Notes: generated by a model from the letters alone, not told the origin. 51,136 nt of DNA from CAYYHA01 sp964471535 (GCA_964471535.1 CAYYHA010000006.1:1-51136), one strand, 5' to 3'; positions 25,173 to 33,251 are shown, counted from the first letter of the stretch. Numbers and translations are program-made.

Positions 25173-25193
25173 GCGGGGGCGCTCCCCGCGTTT
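25173..25193 (+). terminator. Hairpin terminator between convergent genes
   Basis: GCGGGG / CCCCGC arms with a 5-base loop are followed by GTTT. It lies after the CcmI-like gene and abuts the stop of the convergent small gene. The T-tract is short. Confidence 0.45.
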
Positions 25194-25502
25194 CTAGCGC
25201 TTCTTCCCCTTCTGCTTCCTACGCTTGGCCTCGCGCTTCTTCCGGAGGCGCTCGAGCTCCGCCTCGATGGCCTCCTTGCGGGCGCGCAGCGTTGCCTCGC
25301 GGACCCGGTCGTCCTCGCCCGCGTCCTCGTCCTCGGCCCACGGGTCTGGGGGATCGGTGGGCGGCGTGGGATCGTCGCGGCGAATCCGACGCCGCAGCTG
25401 GGTGTACAGGTCCCCACCCGCCTTCACCCCCGCGCCCATCAGCACGGCGGCGCCGAGGCTCTTGGCGAGGCGAAGCACGATCTGGCTCGTCCGACTCGAC
25501 AT
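25194..25502 (-). CDS. Small hypothetical protein with charged C-terminal tail
   Basis: The product has 102 residues from ATG 25502 (a second ATG six codons upstream at 25520 is possible). The N-terminus (QIVLRLAKSLGAAVLMGAGVKAG) may be a short membrane or amphipathic segment. An Asp/Pro-rich middle (DPTPPTDPPDPWAEDEDAG) leads to a Lys/Arg/Glu-rich helical tail ending in KGKKR, a likely coiled coil or nucleic-acid/membrane-surface binding tail. I do not recognise it. Its start is about 38 bases from that of metF on the other strand, so their promoters must overlap. Confidence 0.5.
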   Translation of the reverse strand: MSSRTSQIVLRLAKSLGAAVLMGAGVKAGGDLYTQLRRRIRRDDPTPPTDPPDPWAEDEDAGEDDRVREATLRARKEAIEAELERLRKKREAKRRKQKGKKR

Positions 25503-25540
25503 GTTCCGAGTGTACTCCATCCGTGCTTAAGTCCGGCGAA

Positions 25541-26386
25541 ATGGCCGAGCGATCCCTCTCCTTCGAGTTCTATCCGCCGAAGACCGACGCGGGCCGGCGG
25601 CGCTTCCTGCGCACCCTCGATGCGCTCGCACGCCTCGAGCCGTCCTACGTATCGGTGACCTTCGGCGCGGGGGGATCGACCCGGGAAAAGACCTTCGAAA
25701 CGGTGGAACTCATCCGCGCGCGCACCCGGCTGTGCGCCGTGCCGCACATCTCCTGCATCACCTCGACCCGCGACGAGATCCACCGCTACCTAAAGCGCTA
25801 CGTCGATGCCGGCATCCCCAAGGTGGTGGCACTGCGGGGAGACCGGCCCCGGGACGGCTCTCCGCTGCCGCCGAGGGGCGAGGGCTTTCGCTACGCCGCG
25901 GAACTCGTCACATACATCCGGCGCCACTTCCCCTCGCTGCGGATCGCCGTGGCCTGCTATCCCGAGTGCCATCCCGAGTCGCCCACCCCCCACTCGGACC
26001 TGCGACACTTCGCAGAGAAGGTGCGGGCGGGCGCCGACGCGGCGATCACGCAGTACTTCTTCAACAACGCCGCGTACTATCGCTTCCGCGACGAGGCCGC
26101 GGCCCTCGGGGTGGACATTCCCATCTATGTGGGCCTGATGCCCATCTGGGACTGGGCCCAGGTGCGGCGCTTCTCGGAGTTCTGCGGCGCGGACGTCCCC
26201 CGATGGATCCGGCGCCGCATGGACGCCTTCGAGGGGGATGCCGAGAGCCAGCGGGCCCTCGGGGTGGAGATCGCGGCGCGGCAGATCGAGGATCTCTTCG
26301 CCCACGGGGCGCCCGGCATCCACTTCTACACCCTCAACCGGGCGGAACCGATTCTGCGGATCTACGAGGCGCTGGGGCTGCGCTGA
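25541..26386 (+). CDS. metF: 5,10-methylenetetrahydrofolate reductase
   Basis: The cytosolic flavoenzyme reduces 5,10-methylene- to 5-methyl-tetrahydrofolate, supplying methyl groups for methionine synthesis. ATG 25541 gives 281 residues, near the usual 290-300. Family motifs are clear: FEFYPPKT at the N-terminus, SYVSVTFGAGGSTR, LRGDRP (FAD/folate region), FNNAAYYRF, and GAPGIHFYTLNR at the C-terminus. All are in the expected order, so the gene looks intact. No folate or methionine neighbours are in the window, and no S-box-type riboswitch is seen in the short upstream gap. Confidence 0.93.
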   Translation: MAERSLSFEFYPPKTDAGRRRFLRTLDALARLEPSYVSVTFGAGGSTREKTFETVELIRARTRLCAVPHISCITSTRDEIHRYLKRYVDAGIPKVVALRGDRPRDGSPLPPRGEGFRYAAELVTYIRRHFPSLRIAVACYPECHPESPTPHSDLRHFAEKVRAGADAAITQYFFNNAAYYRFRDEAAALGVDIPIYVGLMPIWDWAQVRRFSEFCGADVPRWIRRRMDAFEGDAESQRALGVEIAARQIEDLFAHGAPGIHFYTLNRAEPILRIYEALGLR

Positions 26387-26517
26387 CGGCGGGCTGCGCT
26401 GGGGCGCGGGCCGCCACGCAGAGGCTTGCGGGGCAGCGCCTGCCGGGCGCCCTTGCCCCAGCCCATGCTGCCGGGGAGACCTGCGGCCCGCCACTGCACG
26501 GAGAAGTCACGGCGGCC

Positions 26518-26552
26518 AAAGGAAACGGCCGGGCCCGGAATGGGCTCGGCCG
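26518..26552 (-). terminator. Terminator of tRNA-Ala
   Basis: On the minus strand, CGGCCG-A-GCCC pairs with GGGC-C-CGGCCG (one mismatch) around a 5-base loop, followed by TTTCCTTT. It begins about nine bases past the CCA end of the tRNA. This is a typical intrinsic terminator. Confidence 0.65.
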
Positions 26553-26560
26553 CGGGGAAG

Positions 26561-26636
<76 letters not shown>

Positions 26637-26652
26637 AGATGGAGGAGCGCGG

Positions 26653-26682
26653 ATATTAAGGACGCCGGCCGGCCTCGGTCAA
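26653..26682 (-). promoter_or_regulatory. Predicted promoter of tRNA-Ala
   Basis: On the minus strand: TTGACC (26682-26677), 18-base spacer, TAATAT (26658-26653). The start would be near 26646, ten bases before the mature tRNA end. Confidence 0.6.
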
Positions 26683-26792
26683 GGCCGGAGGTGCCGCGCC
26701 CGCCCGTACCCGCCGCGTGCCCTTCGCGTTCCGCCGGGGCCGCGCCGCGGCGGACGGACCGTACGCCGGCCAGGGACGGAAATGCCCAGTCT

Positions 26793-26822
26793 TTGACACC
26801 CTTTGCGGATCGCCGTTATACC
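26793..26822 (+). promoter_or_regulatory. Predicted promoter of the TPR gene
   Basis: A perfect -35 TTGACA (26793-26798), an 18-base spacer and TATACC (26817-26822). It lies inside the longer open frame, so supports the start of the TPR protein at 26879, not at 26717. Confidence 0.6.
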
Positions 26823-26878
26823 CCAGAGGACCCGTCTCCCTCTCTGCCGCGCTCGCGGCTCGGAGCGCACCCATCAGC

Positions 26879-29407
26879 ATGGCATCCGAAGGCGCCAAGC
26901 CCACCCAGAGCGATCTCGCTGCCCTCGAACAGGCGTTCGCCGCCGATCCAAAATCCGACGCCTACCAGCCGCTGGCCGAGGCCTACCTGGCCCTTGGCCG
27001 CTTCATGGAGGCGATGGTGGTCTGCAAGAAGGGGGTGAAGGGCCACCCCGAGGATCCGGCCGCGCACTGCCTCCTCGCCAAGGTCTACGCCCGGCAGAGC
27101 AAGCACAAGAAGGCGCTGGACGAGCTGGCCCGGGCGCTCGAGATCGATGCCGCCTGTGGCCCTGCCCACGCACTGAAGGCCGAGATCCTCCTGGAGCAGG
27201 GCGAGATGGACGCGGGGGCAGAGCACCTGAAGCGGGCCGCCGACGCGATGCCCGATGACGAGGGGGTGCGCGAGGCGCTGCGCAAGTGGGGGATCGATTA
27301 CGAACCGCCGTCGCCCGCGCCCGAGCCGACCGCGGCGCCGGCCGAAGGTGGGGGGCCTCCACAGGGGGCCGGGCCTCCGGCTGCAGCGCCCGAAGCAACC
27401 GCTGAGACCGCCGCGCCTCCCGCGCCGGTGGAGGACAGCGCCGGCGGGGCCCCGGGGGCGGGCGGCGCCACGCCGAGCCCCACCGAGACGGCGGTCGCCG
27501 GCCCCACAGGGGCGTCGCAGGGCTCGGCCATCGTCGACGCCACCTCTTTGACCGTGCCAGGGACGCAGCCGGTGCCCGGTGCGCCGCAAGCTCCCGGCGT
27601 GGGAGCGGCGCCCGCGGCGGCCGCTGTGGCTCCGCCATCGGCCGAAGTGGTCCTCCCCGAAGGGCCCCCGCCCGGTTATGGCGTGCGTCCCCCCGTGCCA
27701 GCACCTGAGCCAGCGGGCGCCGCCGCGGCCGCGCCTGGGACAGTCGCCCAGCCGGCGACGCCCCCAGGCGGGCCCCCGCCTCCGGCCGGCCCGCCCCCCT
27801 TGGCCGAGGACGACGACTTCGAGACGGGGACCGGGCCGATCCGGGTGCAGGGTACCAAGCGCGGTGGGATGCGTTCGACGCTCCTCCTCGTGCTCGTCGG
27901 CCTCTTGGGACTGGGCGGCTTCGGCGTTTGGTACACGAACGAGGCGGCGACCAAGCGGGAGATCGCCCGGCTTTTGAAGGAGGCGCAGAAGGAGCTCTCC
28001 CACGACAGCTACGCCGCGTACAAGCAGGCGAGCGAGACCTGCGAGAAGATTCTCGAGCTCGATCCCGATCAGTTCGCGGCACATGCCTACCTCGCCTACA
28101 TCGATGTGCTCCGCTGGGGGGAGCATGGCGAGGGCGACGTGATGCTGCAGAGCGCCGAGCGCCACCTCGCCGCCGCCAAGGCGCACGGGAAGGAGCACAG
28201 CCACCTCATTGCGGCGCAGGCCTACTACGACTTCTTCAAGGGGAACGAGGACAAGGCCATCGACGATCTGACCGCGATCCTCGAGCGTCCGGGGACCACC
28301 AGCGGCCTGCTCTCGGGCACCCTCGGCATCATCCAGATGTGGGCCGGACGCCTGGACGACGCCCGCAAATCGCTCATCCGGGCCCAGGAACTCTCGCCGG
28401 GCGAGCCGCGCATCCTCGCTGCTCTCGCCGAGCTGGCACGGCGCCGCGGGCGGGACGCCGAGGCGGCGCGCTACTACGAGAACGCACTCAACTTCGATCC
28501 CCACCACGTGGACTCGCTCCTCGGGGCGGCGCTCCTGATCATCGAGAACGACGCGGTGGACAACGCGCGGGCGGAGCAGTTCCTGAAGAAGGTGGAGGAG
28601 ATGCCCGGCGATCAGAAGTCCCCGCGCCAGCAGGCGATGTACCACTTCGCTCGGGCACAGCTCCTCTACGCCCAGGGCAAGACACAGGAGGCTCGGGCGG
28701 CCGAAGAGAAAGCCAAGATGCTCCTGCCCAACAACGCCGACTTTGCGTCGATGATCGCACGCCGTGAGTTTCGCGCCGGGCACTACGATGCCGCGGTGGA
28801 CGCCATCCGAGAGGCGATTCGCATCGAGCCGAAGCGGGCCACCTTCTACGTGCAGCTCGCCCGCATCCTCCTCGCCAAGCCCGGGGGCGAGCGTGAGGCG
28901 ATCGAGGCTCTCGAGAAGGCGCGCGCCCAGCTCCCCGACAACGTGGATCTGCTCATGCTCCTCGGAGAGGCCAATGCAAAGGCACGGCGCTGGGATGCAG
29001 CATTGGCCGCCTACGAGAAGGTGAAGGCGCTGAAGGGAGACCGCTACGGGCCGGCGCTCCTGGCCATCGGAACCCTCGAGCGCAAGCGACGCAACTTCGA
29101 GGCGGCAAAGAAGACACTCACTCAGGCGGCCGAGGCCTTCGTCGATCCCACCGGCAAGGCGCGGGCGAACCTCGAGCTGGCCCGCATCGCCATCGCCGAG
29201 CGGGACGACGCAGCGGCGCGGAAGCTCCTCGAGCGAGCGCTTCGTCTGGACCCCTCTCTGCCCGACACGTACTTCTTCCTCGGGCAGCAGCTTGCCGGGG
29301 ACCGGCGCGGGCGCGCCACGGCGAAGGAGTTTCTACAGATCTATCTGAAGCGGGATCCGTCGGGGCCCTATGCGGAGCGGGCGCGGGGCCTGATGCGGCG
29401 GCTTTAG
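26879..29407 (+). CDS. Membrane-spanning TPR protein with long Pro/Ala linker
   Basis: ATG 26879 gives 842 residues. Residues 10-135 are tetratricopeptide repeats (DAYQPLAEAYLALGRFMEA, AAHCLLAKVYARQSKHKKA). Residues about 143-325 are a Pro/Ala/Gly linker of low complexity. A single span, LLLVLVGLLGLGGFGVW, lies near 335-351 after Lys/Arg. The rest (355-842) is at least ten more TPRs, for example EPRILAALAELARRRGRDAE and TFYVQLARILL. By the positive-inside rule the N-terminal TPRs face the cytoplasm and the C-terminal ones the periplasm. It is a scaffold of unknown partners. The next gene begins ten bases after its stop, so the two form an operon. Confidence 0.8.
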   Translation: MASEGAKPTQSDLAALEQAFAADPKSDAYQPLAEAYLALGRFMEAMVVCKKGVKGHPEDPAAHCLLAKVYARQSKHKKALDELARALEIDAACGPAHALKAEILLEQGEMDAGAEHLKRAADAMPDDEGVREALRKWGIDYEPPSPAPEPTAAPAEGGGPPQGAGPPAAAPEATAETAAPPAPVEDSAGGAPGAGGATPSPTETAVAGPTGASQGSAIVDATSLTVPGTQPVPGAPQAPGVGAAPAAAAVAPPSAEVVLPEGPPPGYGVRPPVPAPEPAGAAAAAPGTVAQPATPPGGPPPPAGPPPLAEDDDFETGTGPIRVQGTKRGGMRSTLLLVLVGLLGLGGFGVWYTNEAATKREIARLLKEAQKELSHDSYAAYKQASETCEKILELDPDQFAAHAYLAYIDVLRWGEHGEGDVMLQSAERHLAAAKAHGKEHSHLIAAQAYYDFFKGNEDKAIDDLTAILERPGTTSGLLSGTLGIIQMWAGRLDDARKSLIRAQELSPGEPRILAALAELARRRGRDAEAARYYENALNFDPHHVDSLLGAALLIIENDAVDNARAEQFLKKVEEMPGDQKSPRQQAMYHFARAQLLYAQGKTQEARAAEEKAKMLLPNNADFASMIARREFRAGHYDAAVDAIREAIRIEPKRATFYVQLARILLAKPGGEREAIEALEKARAQLPDNVDLLMLLGEANAKARRWDAALAAYEKVKALKGDRYGPALLAIGTLERKRRNFEAAKKTLTQAAEAFVDPTGKARANLELARIAIAERDDAAARKLLERALRLDPSLPDTYFFLGQQLAGDRRGRATAKEFLQIYLKRDPSGPYAERARGLMRRL

Positions 29408-29417
29408 GACAGCGGCT

Positions 29418-29957
29418 GTGGGCGTGCTCGCATTGATGCTCGTCGCTACCTGTGTGGGGGTGGTCCTTATCCTTCTCCTGGTGGCAGCCGGTCCCAACCC
29501 CGCGGCAGCCGGGATCGCAGGCCGCCCTGCGCCCGAGGGCACCGATCTCGCCGGGGGGGATGCGTGGCTTGCGGGGCTCTCCCGTGAGGAGTTCACCCGG
29601 CTTCTGGCGCGCCTCTTCGAGGAGCTCGGCTTCGAGATCACGCCCCTCGAGTCGGGCGCAGGCGAAGCGGTGCTCCTCATCGCCGAGGACCCCACCCCCA
29701 TTCGCGGTGTGAAGATGCTGGTGTGGGGGCAGCCGCTCGCCCCCGCAGGTGCGTTGGGGGCCGAGGTCGTGCGCGAGGCGATGGAGATGGTACGGGGCGA
29801 GGATGCGGGAAAGGGCGTGGTGGTCACGCCAGGGCGCTTCACCGCGGAGGCGCGGACCCTCGCCGCATCGCTCCCCATCGACCTCCTCGACGGTAGGGCC
29901 CTCCTCGAGCAGGTCAAGAAGAAGCTGCCGCAGGTTGCGGCGCAAAAGCAGGTCTGA
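29418..29957 (+). CDS. Membrane-anchored protein with degenerate Mrr-type nuclease fold
   Basis: The GTG start at 29418 gives 179 residues; ATG 29436 is an alternative. The N-terminus is a membrane span (LMLVATCVGVVLILLLVAAG). From about 50, LSREEFTRLLARLFEELGFEI and GKGVVVTPGRFTAEARTLA then LLDGRALLEQ follow the Mrr/restriction endonuclease-like pattern. The catalytic positions are lost: the usual GDGGxD is SGAGEAV and the QxK is MLVWG. So it is unlikely to cut DNA. It may have kept the fold as a binding or scaffolding domain. It forms an operon with the TPR gene. Confidence 0.6.
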   Translation: MGVLALMLVATCVGVVLILLLVAAGPNPAAAGIAGRPAPEGTDLAGGDAWLAGLSREEFTRLLARLFEELGFEITPLESGAGEAVLLIAEDPTPIRGVKMLVWGQPLAPAGALGAEVVREAMEMVRGEDAGKGVVVTPGRFTAEARTLAASLPIDLLDGRALLEQVKKKLPQVAAQKQV

Positions 29958-29982
29958 AGGGCGCTGGGGCAGCCCTGCACTG

Positions 29983-30014
29983 CCGCGGCCTGTGGCGGAG
30001 AGGCTCGGCCGCGG
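29983..30014. terminator. Hairpin between convergent genes
   Basis: CCGCGGCC (29983-29990) and GGCCGCGG (30007-30014) are perfect 8-base arms with a 16-base loop, between the convergent Mrr-like and small membrane genes. There is no T-tract on either side. It may act as a bidirectional terminator or be chance in GC-rich DNA. Confidence 0.3.
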
Positions 30015-30085
30015 CGAACGACCGTCCCCAAGGACCGTCGCCGGTGCCGGGGCGTGCCCCCCACCCGCCACAGGCGGGGCGCTTA

Positions 30086-30310
30086 CTACTCCTGCATCTT
30101 CCGCAGGACCTCGTCCTTCCGCCCTTCTTCGATGAGCTTGTCGTTGTCGAGGCCCATCTTGAGGCTCCACCAGGTGAAGAAGCCGAAGATGAAGAGCATG
30201 AAGACGATGGGGATGTTGTCCGGCTTGGAGATGATCGCCCAGAAGTTGTCGAATCCGCTGGGCGGCGCGGTGCTGCCGGAAGCAAGAAGGGTCATGAGGC
30301 TGGTGATCAT
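30086..30310 (-). CDS. Small single-span membrane protein near respiratory genes
   Basis: ATG 30310, with GGAG five bases upstream, gives 74 residues; an upstream start at 30352 would leave almost no leader from the predicted promoter. A short N-terminal hydrophobic stretch (MITSLMTLLASGS) precedes GFDNFWAIISKPDNIPIV, then one span (IVFMLFIFGFFTWWSLKMG) and a charged tail (DNDKLIEEGRKDEVLRKMQE). I recall similar small proteins in respiratory regions of Deltaproteobacteria, but cannot name one. Its promoter is divergent from the blue-copper lipoprotein. Confidence 0.62.
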   Translation of the reverse strand: MITSLMTLLASGSTAPPSGFDNFWAIISKPDNIPIVFMLFIFGFFTWWSLKMGLDNDKLIEEGRKDEVLRKMQE

Positions 30311-30366
30311 GAGGACTCCAAAGGGCTCGCGAACGGAGTGGGGAAGATGCACCCGTGAGGAGGTGC

Positions 30367-30395
30367 ATCTAACGAAGGCGTTGGGGCGGTGTCAA
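30367..30395 (-). promoter_or_regulatory. Predicted promoter of the 74-residue membrane protein
   Basis: On the minus strand: perfect TTGACA (30395-30390), 17-base spacer and TTAGAT (30372-30367). Start of transcription near 30360, about 50 bases before the ATG at 30310. Confidence 0.5.
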
Positions 30396-30469
30396 CGACC
30401 GCGGCCACGCCGCGCGAAGGCACTCGTTCCCGGGCGCAACGGGGTTAACGGCGCTCGTGTCCGCCATCT

Positions 30470-30486
30470 TGACCGTGGACAGGTCA
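30470..30486. promoter_or_regulatory. Inverted repeat TGACC-N7-GGTCA
   Basis: The five-base arms surround GTGGACA. It sits about 130 bases before the copper lipoprotein start and overlaps a TTGACC -35-like hexamer. A regulator site is possible; arms are short. Confidence 0.25.
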
Positions 30487-30617
30487 GTTGTTACGCACTG
30501 CGCCAGATCGTCGCACCCCGGCGGCAATCCAGCGTCGCGGGTGCGTCCACACCAACCCAAGCTGTCACACCTGTATTCACTCAAGGGTGTCGCCGAGGGG
30601 CGACGAGGAGTAGCACG

Positions 30618-31445
30618 ATGATGAAGCGAATCGCTGGCGTTCTTGCGGTGCTCGCACTGGTGGCGGTCACTGGCTGTGAATCGAAGGGTGGCACAGGTGA
30701 GGCCCCCGCGGCTGCGCCCGCAGCCGCCAAGAAGGAGGCTCCCAAGAAGGAGGAGGCGAAGACGGAGGCTCCCAAGAAGGAGGAGGCCAAGCCGGCGGCC
30801 GCGGCGGAGGGCAATCGGAAGATCACGGGCGTTGTGACCTTCGAGGGTGAGCCCCCGCCGCGCACCGAGCTGAAGATGAACGCCGACCCGGTCTGCGCAA
30901 AGAAGAGCAAGGGTGCCAAGTCGGAGTCGGTGCTGGTGAAGGACGGGAAGCTCCAGAACGTGGTCGTCTACATCTCCTCGGAGCTGCCCGCCAAGCCAGG
31001 CACGGGCGAGGTCGAGATCCACCAGAACGGGTGCCTGTATCGCCCCCGCGTGCAGTGCGCGTCCGCGGGCCAGACGATCAAGATCGTCAACGGCGACGAG
31101 ACCATGCACAACGTGCACGCCTACCTCGGCGAGGGCAAGGCCAAGACCCTCTTCAACCAGGCCCAGGTGCCCCACGGGCCGGCGATCACCAAGTCCACCA
31201 AGAAGGCGGGCGAGCTGTGGCACTTCACCTGTGACGTGCACCCGTGGATGGAGGGCTTCATCTTCGTGGCCAACAACGGCTACTGCGCCGTCACGGGCGA
31301 GGATGGGAAGTTCACCATCGAGGGCCTCGCCCCAGGTGAGTACGAGCTGACCTTCTGGCACGAGAAGTACGGCACCAAGACCCAGAAGGTGACGGTTCCC
31401 GCGGACAAGGACGCGGAGGTCACCGTGGCCTACGCCGCGAAGTAG
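30618..31445 (+). CDS. Blue-copper (plastocyanin-like) lipoprotein
   Basis: ATG 30618 has GAGGAG seven bases upstream; 275 residues. The lipobox is ALVAVTGC (Cys20), and a Lys/Glu/Ala/Pro linker (38-63) leads to a cupredoxin domain. Candidate type 1 copper ligands are His164 or His167 (TMHNVHAY) and the CDVHPWM loop (Cys205, His208, Met211). A carboxypeptidase-regulatory-like beta domain (GKFTIEGLAPGEYELTF) closes the protein. It should carry electrons or copper at the membrane surface facing the periplasm. Genes for heme O synthase and the copper chaperone lie just downstream but on a separate transcript, since a strong terminator follows this gene. Confidence 0.82.
   Translation: MMKRIAGVLAVLALVAVTGCESKGGTGEAPAAAPAAAKKEAPKKEEAKTEAPKKEEAKPAAAAEGNRKITGVVTFEGEPPPRTELKMNADPVCAKKSKGAKSESVLVKDGKLQNVVVYISSELPAKPGTGEVEIHQNGCLYRPRVQCASAGQTIKIVNGDETMHNVHAYLGEGKAKTLFNQAQVPHGPAITKSTKKAGELWHFTCDVHPWMEGFIFVANNGYCAVTGEDGKFTIEGLAPGEYELTFWHEKYGTKTQKVTVPADKDAEVTVAYAAK
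30734..30787 (+). repeat. Two copies of a 24-base coding repeat, period 30
   Basis: GGAGGCTCCCAAGAAGGAGG(AGGC) occurs at 30734-30757 and 30764-30787. It encodes the EAPKKEEAK linker of the lipoprotein and is a likely slippage or recombination site. Confidence 0.55.
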
Positions 31446-31495
31446 GCCCACTCGCCCGGCTCGCTCGGCTGCACGGCCGCGCGAGCTCCACTGCA

Positions 31496-31537
31496 GGCGG
31501 TGCGCCTCTCCGTGGAGGCGCGCCGCCTTCGTCGTTT
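31496..31537 (+). terminator. Strong intrinsic terminator after the copper lipoprotein
   Basis: GGCGGTGCGCCTC (31496-31508) pairs with GAGGCGCGCCGCC (31515-31527) as a 13-bp stem with one T-G wobble, a 6-base loop, and TTCGTCGTTT after it. It separates the copper lipoprotein from ctaB. Confidence 0.75.
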
Positions 31538-31608
31538 CGGCGGCGCCGGAGGCGGCCACCTCGGCGCGGTGAGGTGGTTTTGTGGATGCAAAAGCCACCC
31601 GGCGGCTC

Positions 31609-31614
31609 TATAGT
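31609..31614 (+). promoter_or_regulatory. Possible -10 element of ctaB
   Basis: TATAGT, five of six matches to TATAAT, ends 12 bases before the ctaB ATG at 31627. No clear -35 is seen and there is no Shine-Dalgarno sequence, so a nearly leaderless message is possible. Confidence 0.4.
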
Positions 31615-31626
31615 GCGCCCGCTTCG

Positions 31627-32511
31627 ATGGAGCGCGTCGCCACACCGCTGCGGCCAAGCCTGGCCGACTGGATCTCCCTGACCAAGCCGGGGATCACCCG
31701 GATGGTGGTGATCTCCACCATCGGCGGCATGTGGCTCGCCCCCGAGACGATGCAGCTCTCCACAGCGCTTCTCACCGTGCTGGGGATGGTCCTCGTCGTC
31801 TCCGGGGCCAACGCCCTCAACTGCTACCTCGAGCGCGAGGTGGACCGGCACATGGACCGCACCGCGGATCGGCCGCTCCCCGCCGGAAGGATGGATCCCG
31901 AGGGCGCGCTCTACTTCGGGCTCGCCCTCTCGGCCGTGAGCATTCCGCTTCTGACGCTGGGGGCCGGCCCCTTGGCAGCGCTCCTCGCCGGAGCGGCGCT
32001 GGTGCTCTACGTCCTGGTCTACACCCCGCTCAAGCGCCTCTCACCCTTGTCCACGGTCGTGGGGGCCTTTCCCGGCGCACTGCCCACGCTCGTGGGCTAT
32101 GCCGCCGTCTCCGAGACCCTCCGGCCGCCGGCCTTCGTGCTCTTCGCGATTCTCTTCCTGTGGCAGATGCCACACTTCTATGCGATCGGCCTGTTCCGGC
32201 GGGAGGAGTACGCAGCAGCCGGACTCCAGATCGCGTCGGTCGTGCATGGCGAGGTTGCGACGCGGGTGCAGATGGCGCGCTATGCGACGGCGCTCCTCCC
32301 CGTCTCTCTGCTCCTCGTGCCGATGGGGGCGGCGGGCGTGGTGTACGCCCTGGGTGCGGCGGTGCTCGGCATCGCGTTCCTGCTTCTGTGCATCGTGGGA
32401 GTGCTGCGGGGCGGAGGCAGGCGCTGGGCTCGGCTGGTCTTCCATGGATCGCTCGTCTACCTCCTCGGGCTCATCGCCGTGCTCGTCGCCGATGCCATCG
32501 TCCGCGCCTGA
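31627..32511 (+). CDS. ctaB: Protoheme IX farnesyltransferase (heme O synthase)
   Basis: The enzyme farnesylates heme B to heme O, the first step to heme A for the aa3-type oxidase encoded downstream. The 294-residue product belongs to the UbiA membrane prenyltransferases and has several transmembrane helices. The prenyl-diphosphate site reads NCYLEREVDRHMDRTADRPL from Asn65, with Asp73 and Asp77 and the MxRTxxRPLP motif kept. A second motif, VVYTPLKR-like LVYTPLKRLSPLS, is also present. No ctaA (heme A synthase) is seen in the window. The SCO gene starts 16 bases after it, so they are one operon. Confidence 0.92.
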   Translation: MERVATPLRPSLADWISLTKPGITRMVVISTIGGMWLAPETMQLSTALLTVLGMVLVVSGANALNCYLEREVDRHMDRTADRPLPAGRMDPEGALYFGLALSAVSIPLLTLGAGPLAALLAGAALVLYVLVYTPLKRLSPLSTVVGAFPGALPTLVGYAAVSETLRPPAFVLFAILFLWQMPHFYAIGLFRREEYAAAGLQIASVVHGEVATRVQMARYATALLPVSLLLVPMGAAGVVYALGAAVLGIAFLLLCIVGVLRGGGRRWARLVFHGSLVYLLGLIAVLVADAIVRA

Positions 32512-32527
32512 ATCGGGAGCTTCGCCG

Positions 32528-33163
32528 ATGGAGACGCGCCGTTCCAAGGGCCAGAAAGCCGCGCTGTGGATCCTCTTCGCCGCCGCGATCCTGGCGGTGC
32601 CGGCGGTCGCCTGGGTGCGATCCTCGCCGGAGCCGCCGGTGCTCTTCGAGCTGCCGGAGTTCCATCTCGTCGATCAAGCGGGGCGACCCTTCGACCGGCA
32701 GGCGATGCTCGGAGAGGTTTGGATCGTCGATTTCATCTACACCCGCTGCGCTGGGTCCTGCCCCATGCTCACGCAGCGGATGCGGGAGGCGAAGGCGCGT
32801 CTCGACGCAACGCCCGAGGGCCGCCGGGTGCGGCTCCTCTCGATCACTGTGGACCCGACGACCGATACACCGGAGCGTCTCGCCGACTACGCACGGAAGT
32901 GGGCCGGCGACGACGGGCGGTGGATCTTCGCCACCGGCGAGAAGGCGGCGGTGGAAGCGGCGGTCATCCAGGGGTTCAAGACGGCGATGGGCCCCGTGCC
33001 CCAAGGAGCAGAGGTTCCCCAGGGCTTCGACATCCTCCACGGGAAGCGCCTCGTCCTGGTGGATCCCAAGGCACGGATCCGCGGGTACTACGAGGCGACG
33101 CCAGAGGGGCTCGATGCCCTGGTGGCGGCAGCTCGCCGCCTCGCTGACTCCGGAGGGGCGTAG
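32528..33163 (+). CDS. SCO1/SenC family copper chaperone
   Basis: The 211-residue protein has an N-terminal membrane anchor (ALWILFAAAILAVPAVAWV) and a thioredoxin-fold periplasmic domain. The copper site is complete: TRCAGSCPM (Cys74, Cys78) and His171 in DILHGKRLVLVD. SCO proteins deliver copper to the CuA site of cytochrome oxidase subunit II, encoded at 37707. It is cotranscribed with ctaB. The length is typical of bacterial SCO proteins. Confidence 0.92.
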   Translation: METRRSKGQKAALWILFAAAILAVPAVAWVRSSPEPPVLFELPEFHLVDQAGRPFDRQAMLGEVWIVDFIYTRCAGSCPMLTQRMREAKARLDATPEGRRVRLLSITVDPTTDTPERLADYARKWAGDDGRWIFATGEKAAVEAAVIQGFKTAMGPVPQGAEVPQGFDILHGKRLVLVDPKARIRGYYEATPEGLDALVAAARRLADSGGA

Positions 33164-33215
33164 CGCCCGACGGACCCAGGTTGCACGGCGTGCCGCGGCT
33201 CGCGGAGACGGCTGG

Positions 33216-33243
33216 TTGTGCCGCCCACCGCGTCCGGTATGAT
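33216..33243 (+). promoter_or_regulatory. Possible promoter of the Cys-rich lipoprotein
   Basis: TTGTGC (33216-33221), 16-base spacer, TATGAT (33238-33243, five of six matches). Transcription would begin about 33250, at or next to the ATG at 33252, so either the message is leaderless or a later start is used. Confidence 0.4.
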
Positions 33244-33251
33244 GCGCTTCC

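Larger units (their letters stand above)
30311..30617. other. Divergent intergenic region (30086 gene / copper lipoprotein)
   Basis: The 307-base gap separates two divergent starts. It holds a predicted minus-strand promoter (30367-30395), an inverted repeat at 30470-30486 next to TTGACC, and a ribosome-binding site before 30618. I see no further gene. Confidence 0.5.

Noticed and set aside
26717..26878. Longer N-terminus for the TPR protein
   Set aside because: It would overlap a strong predicted promoter (26793-26822); TPR sequence begins only after ATG 26879.
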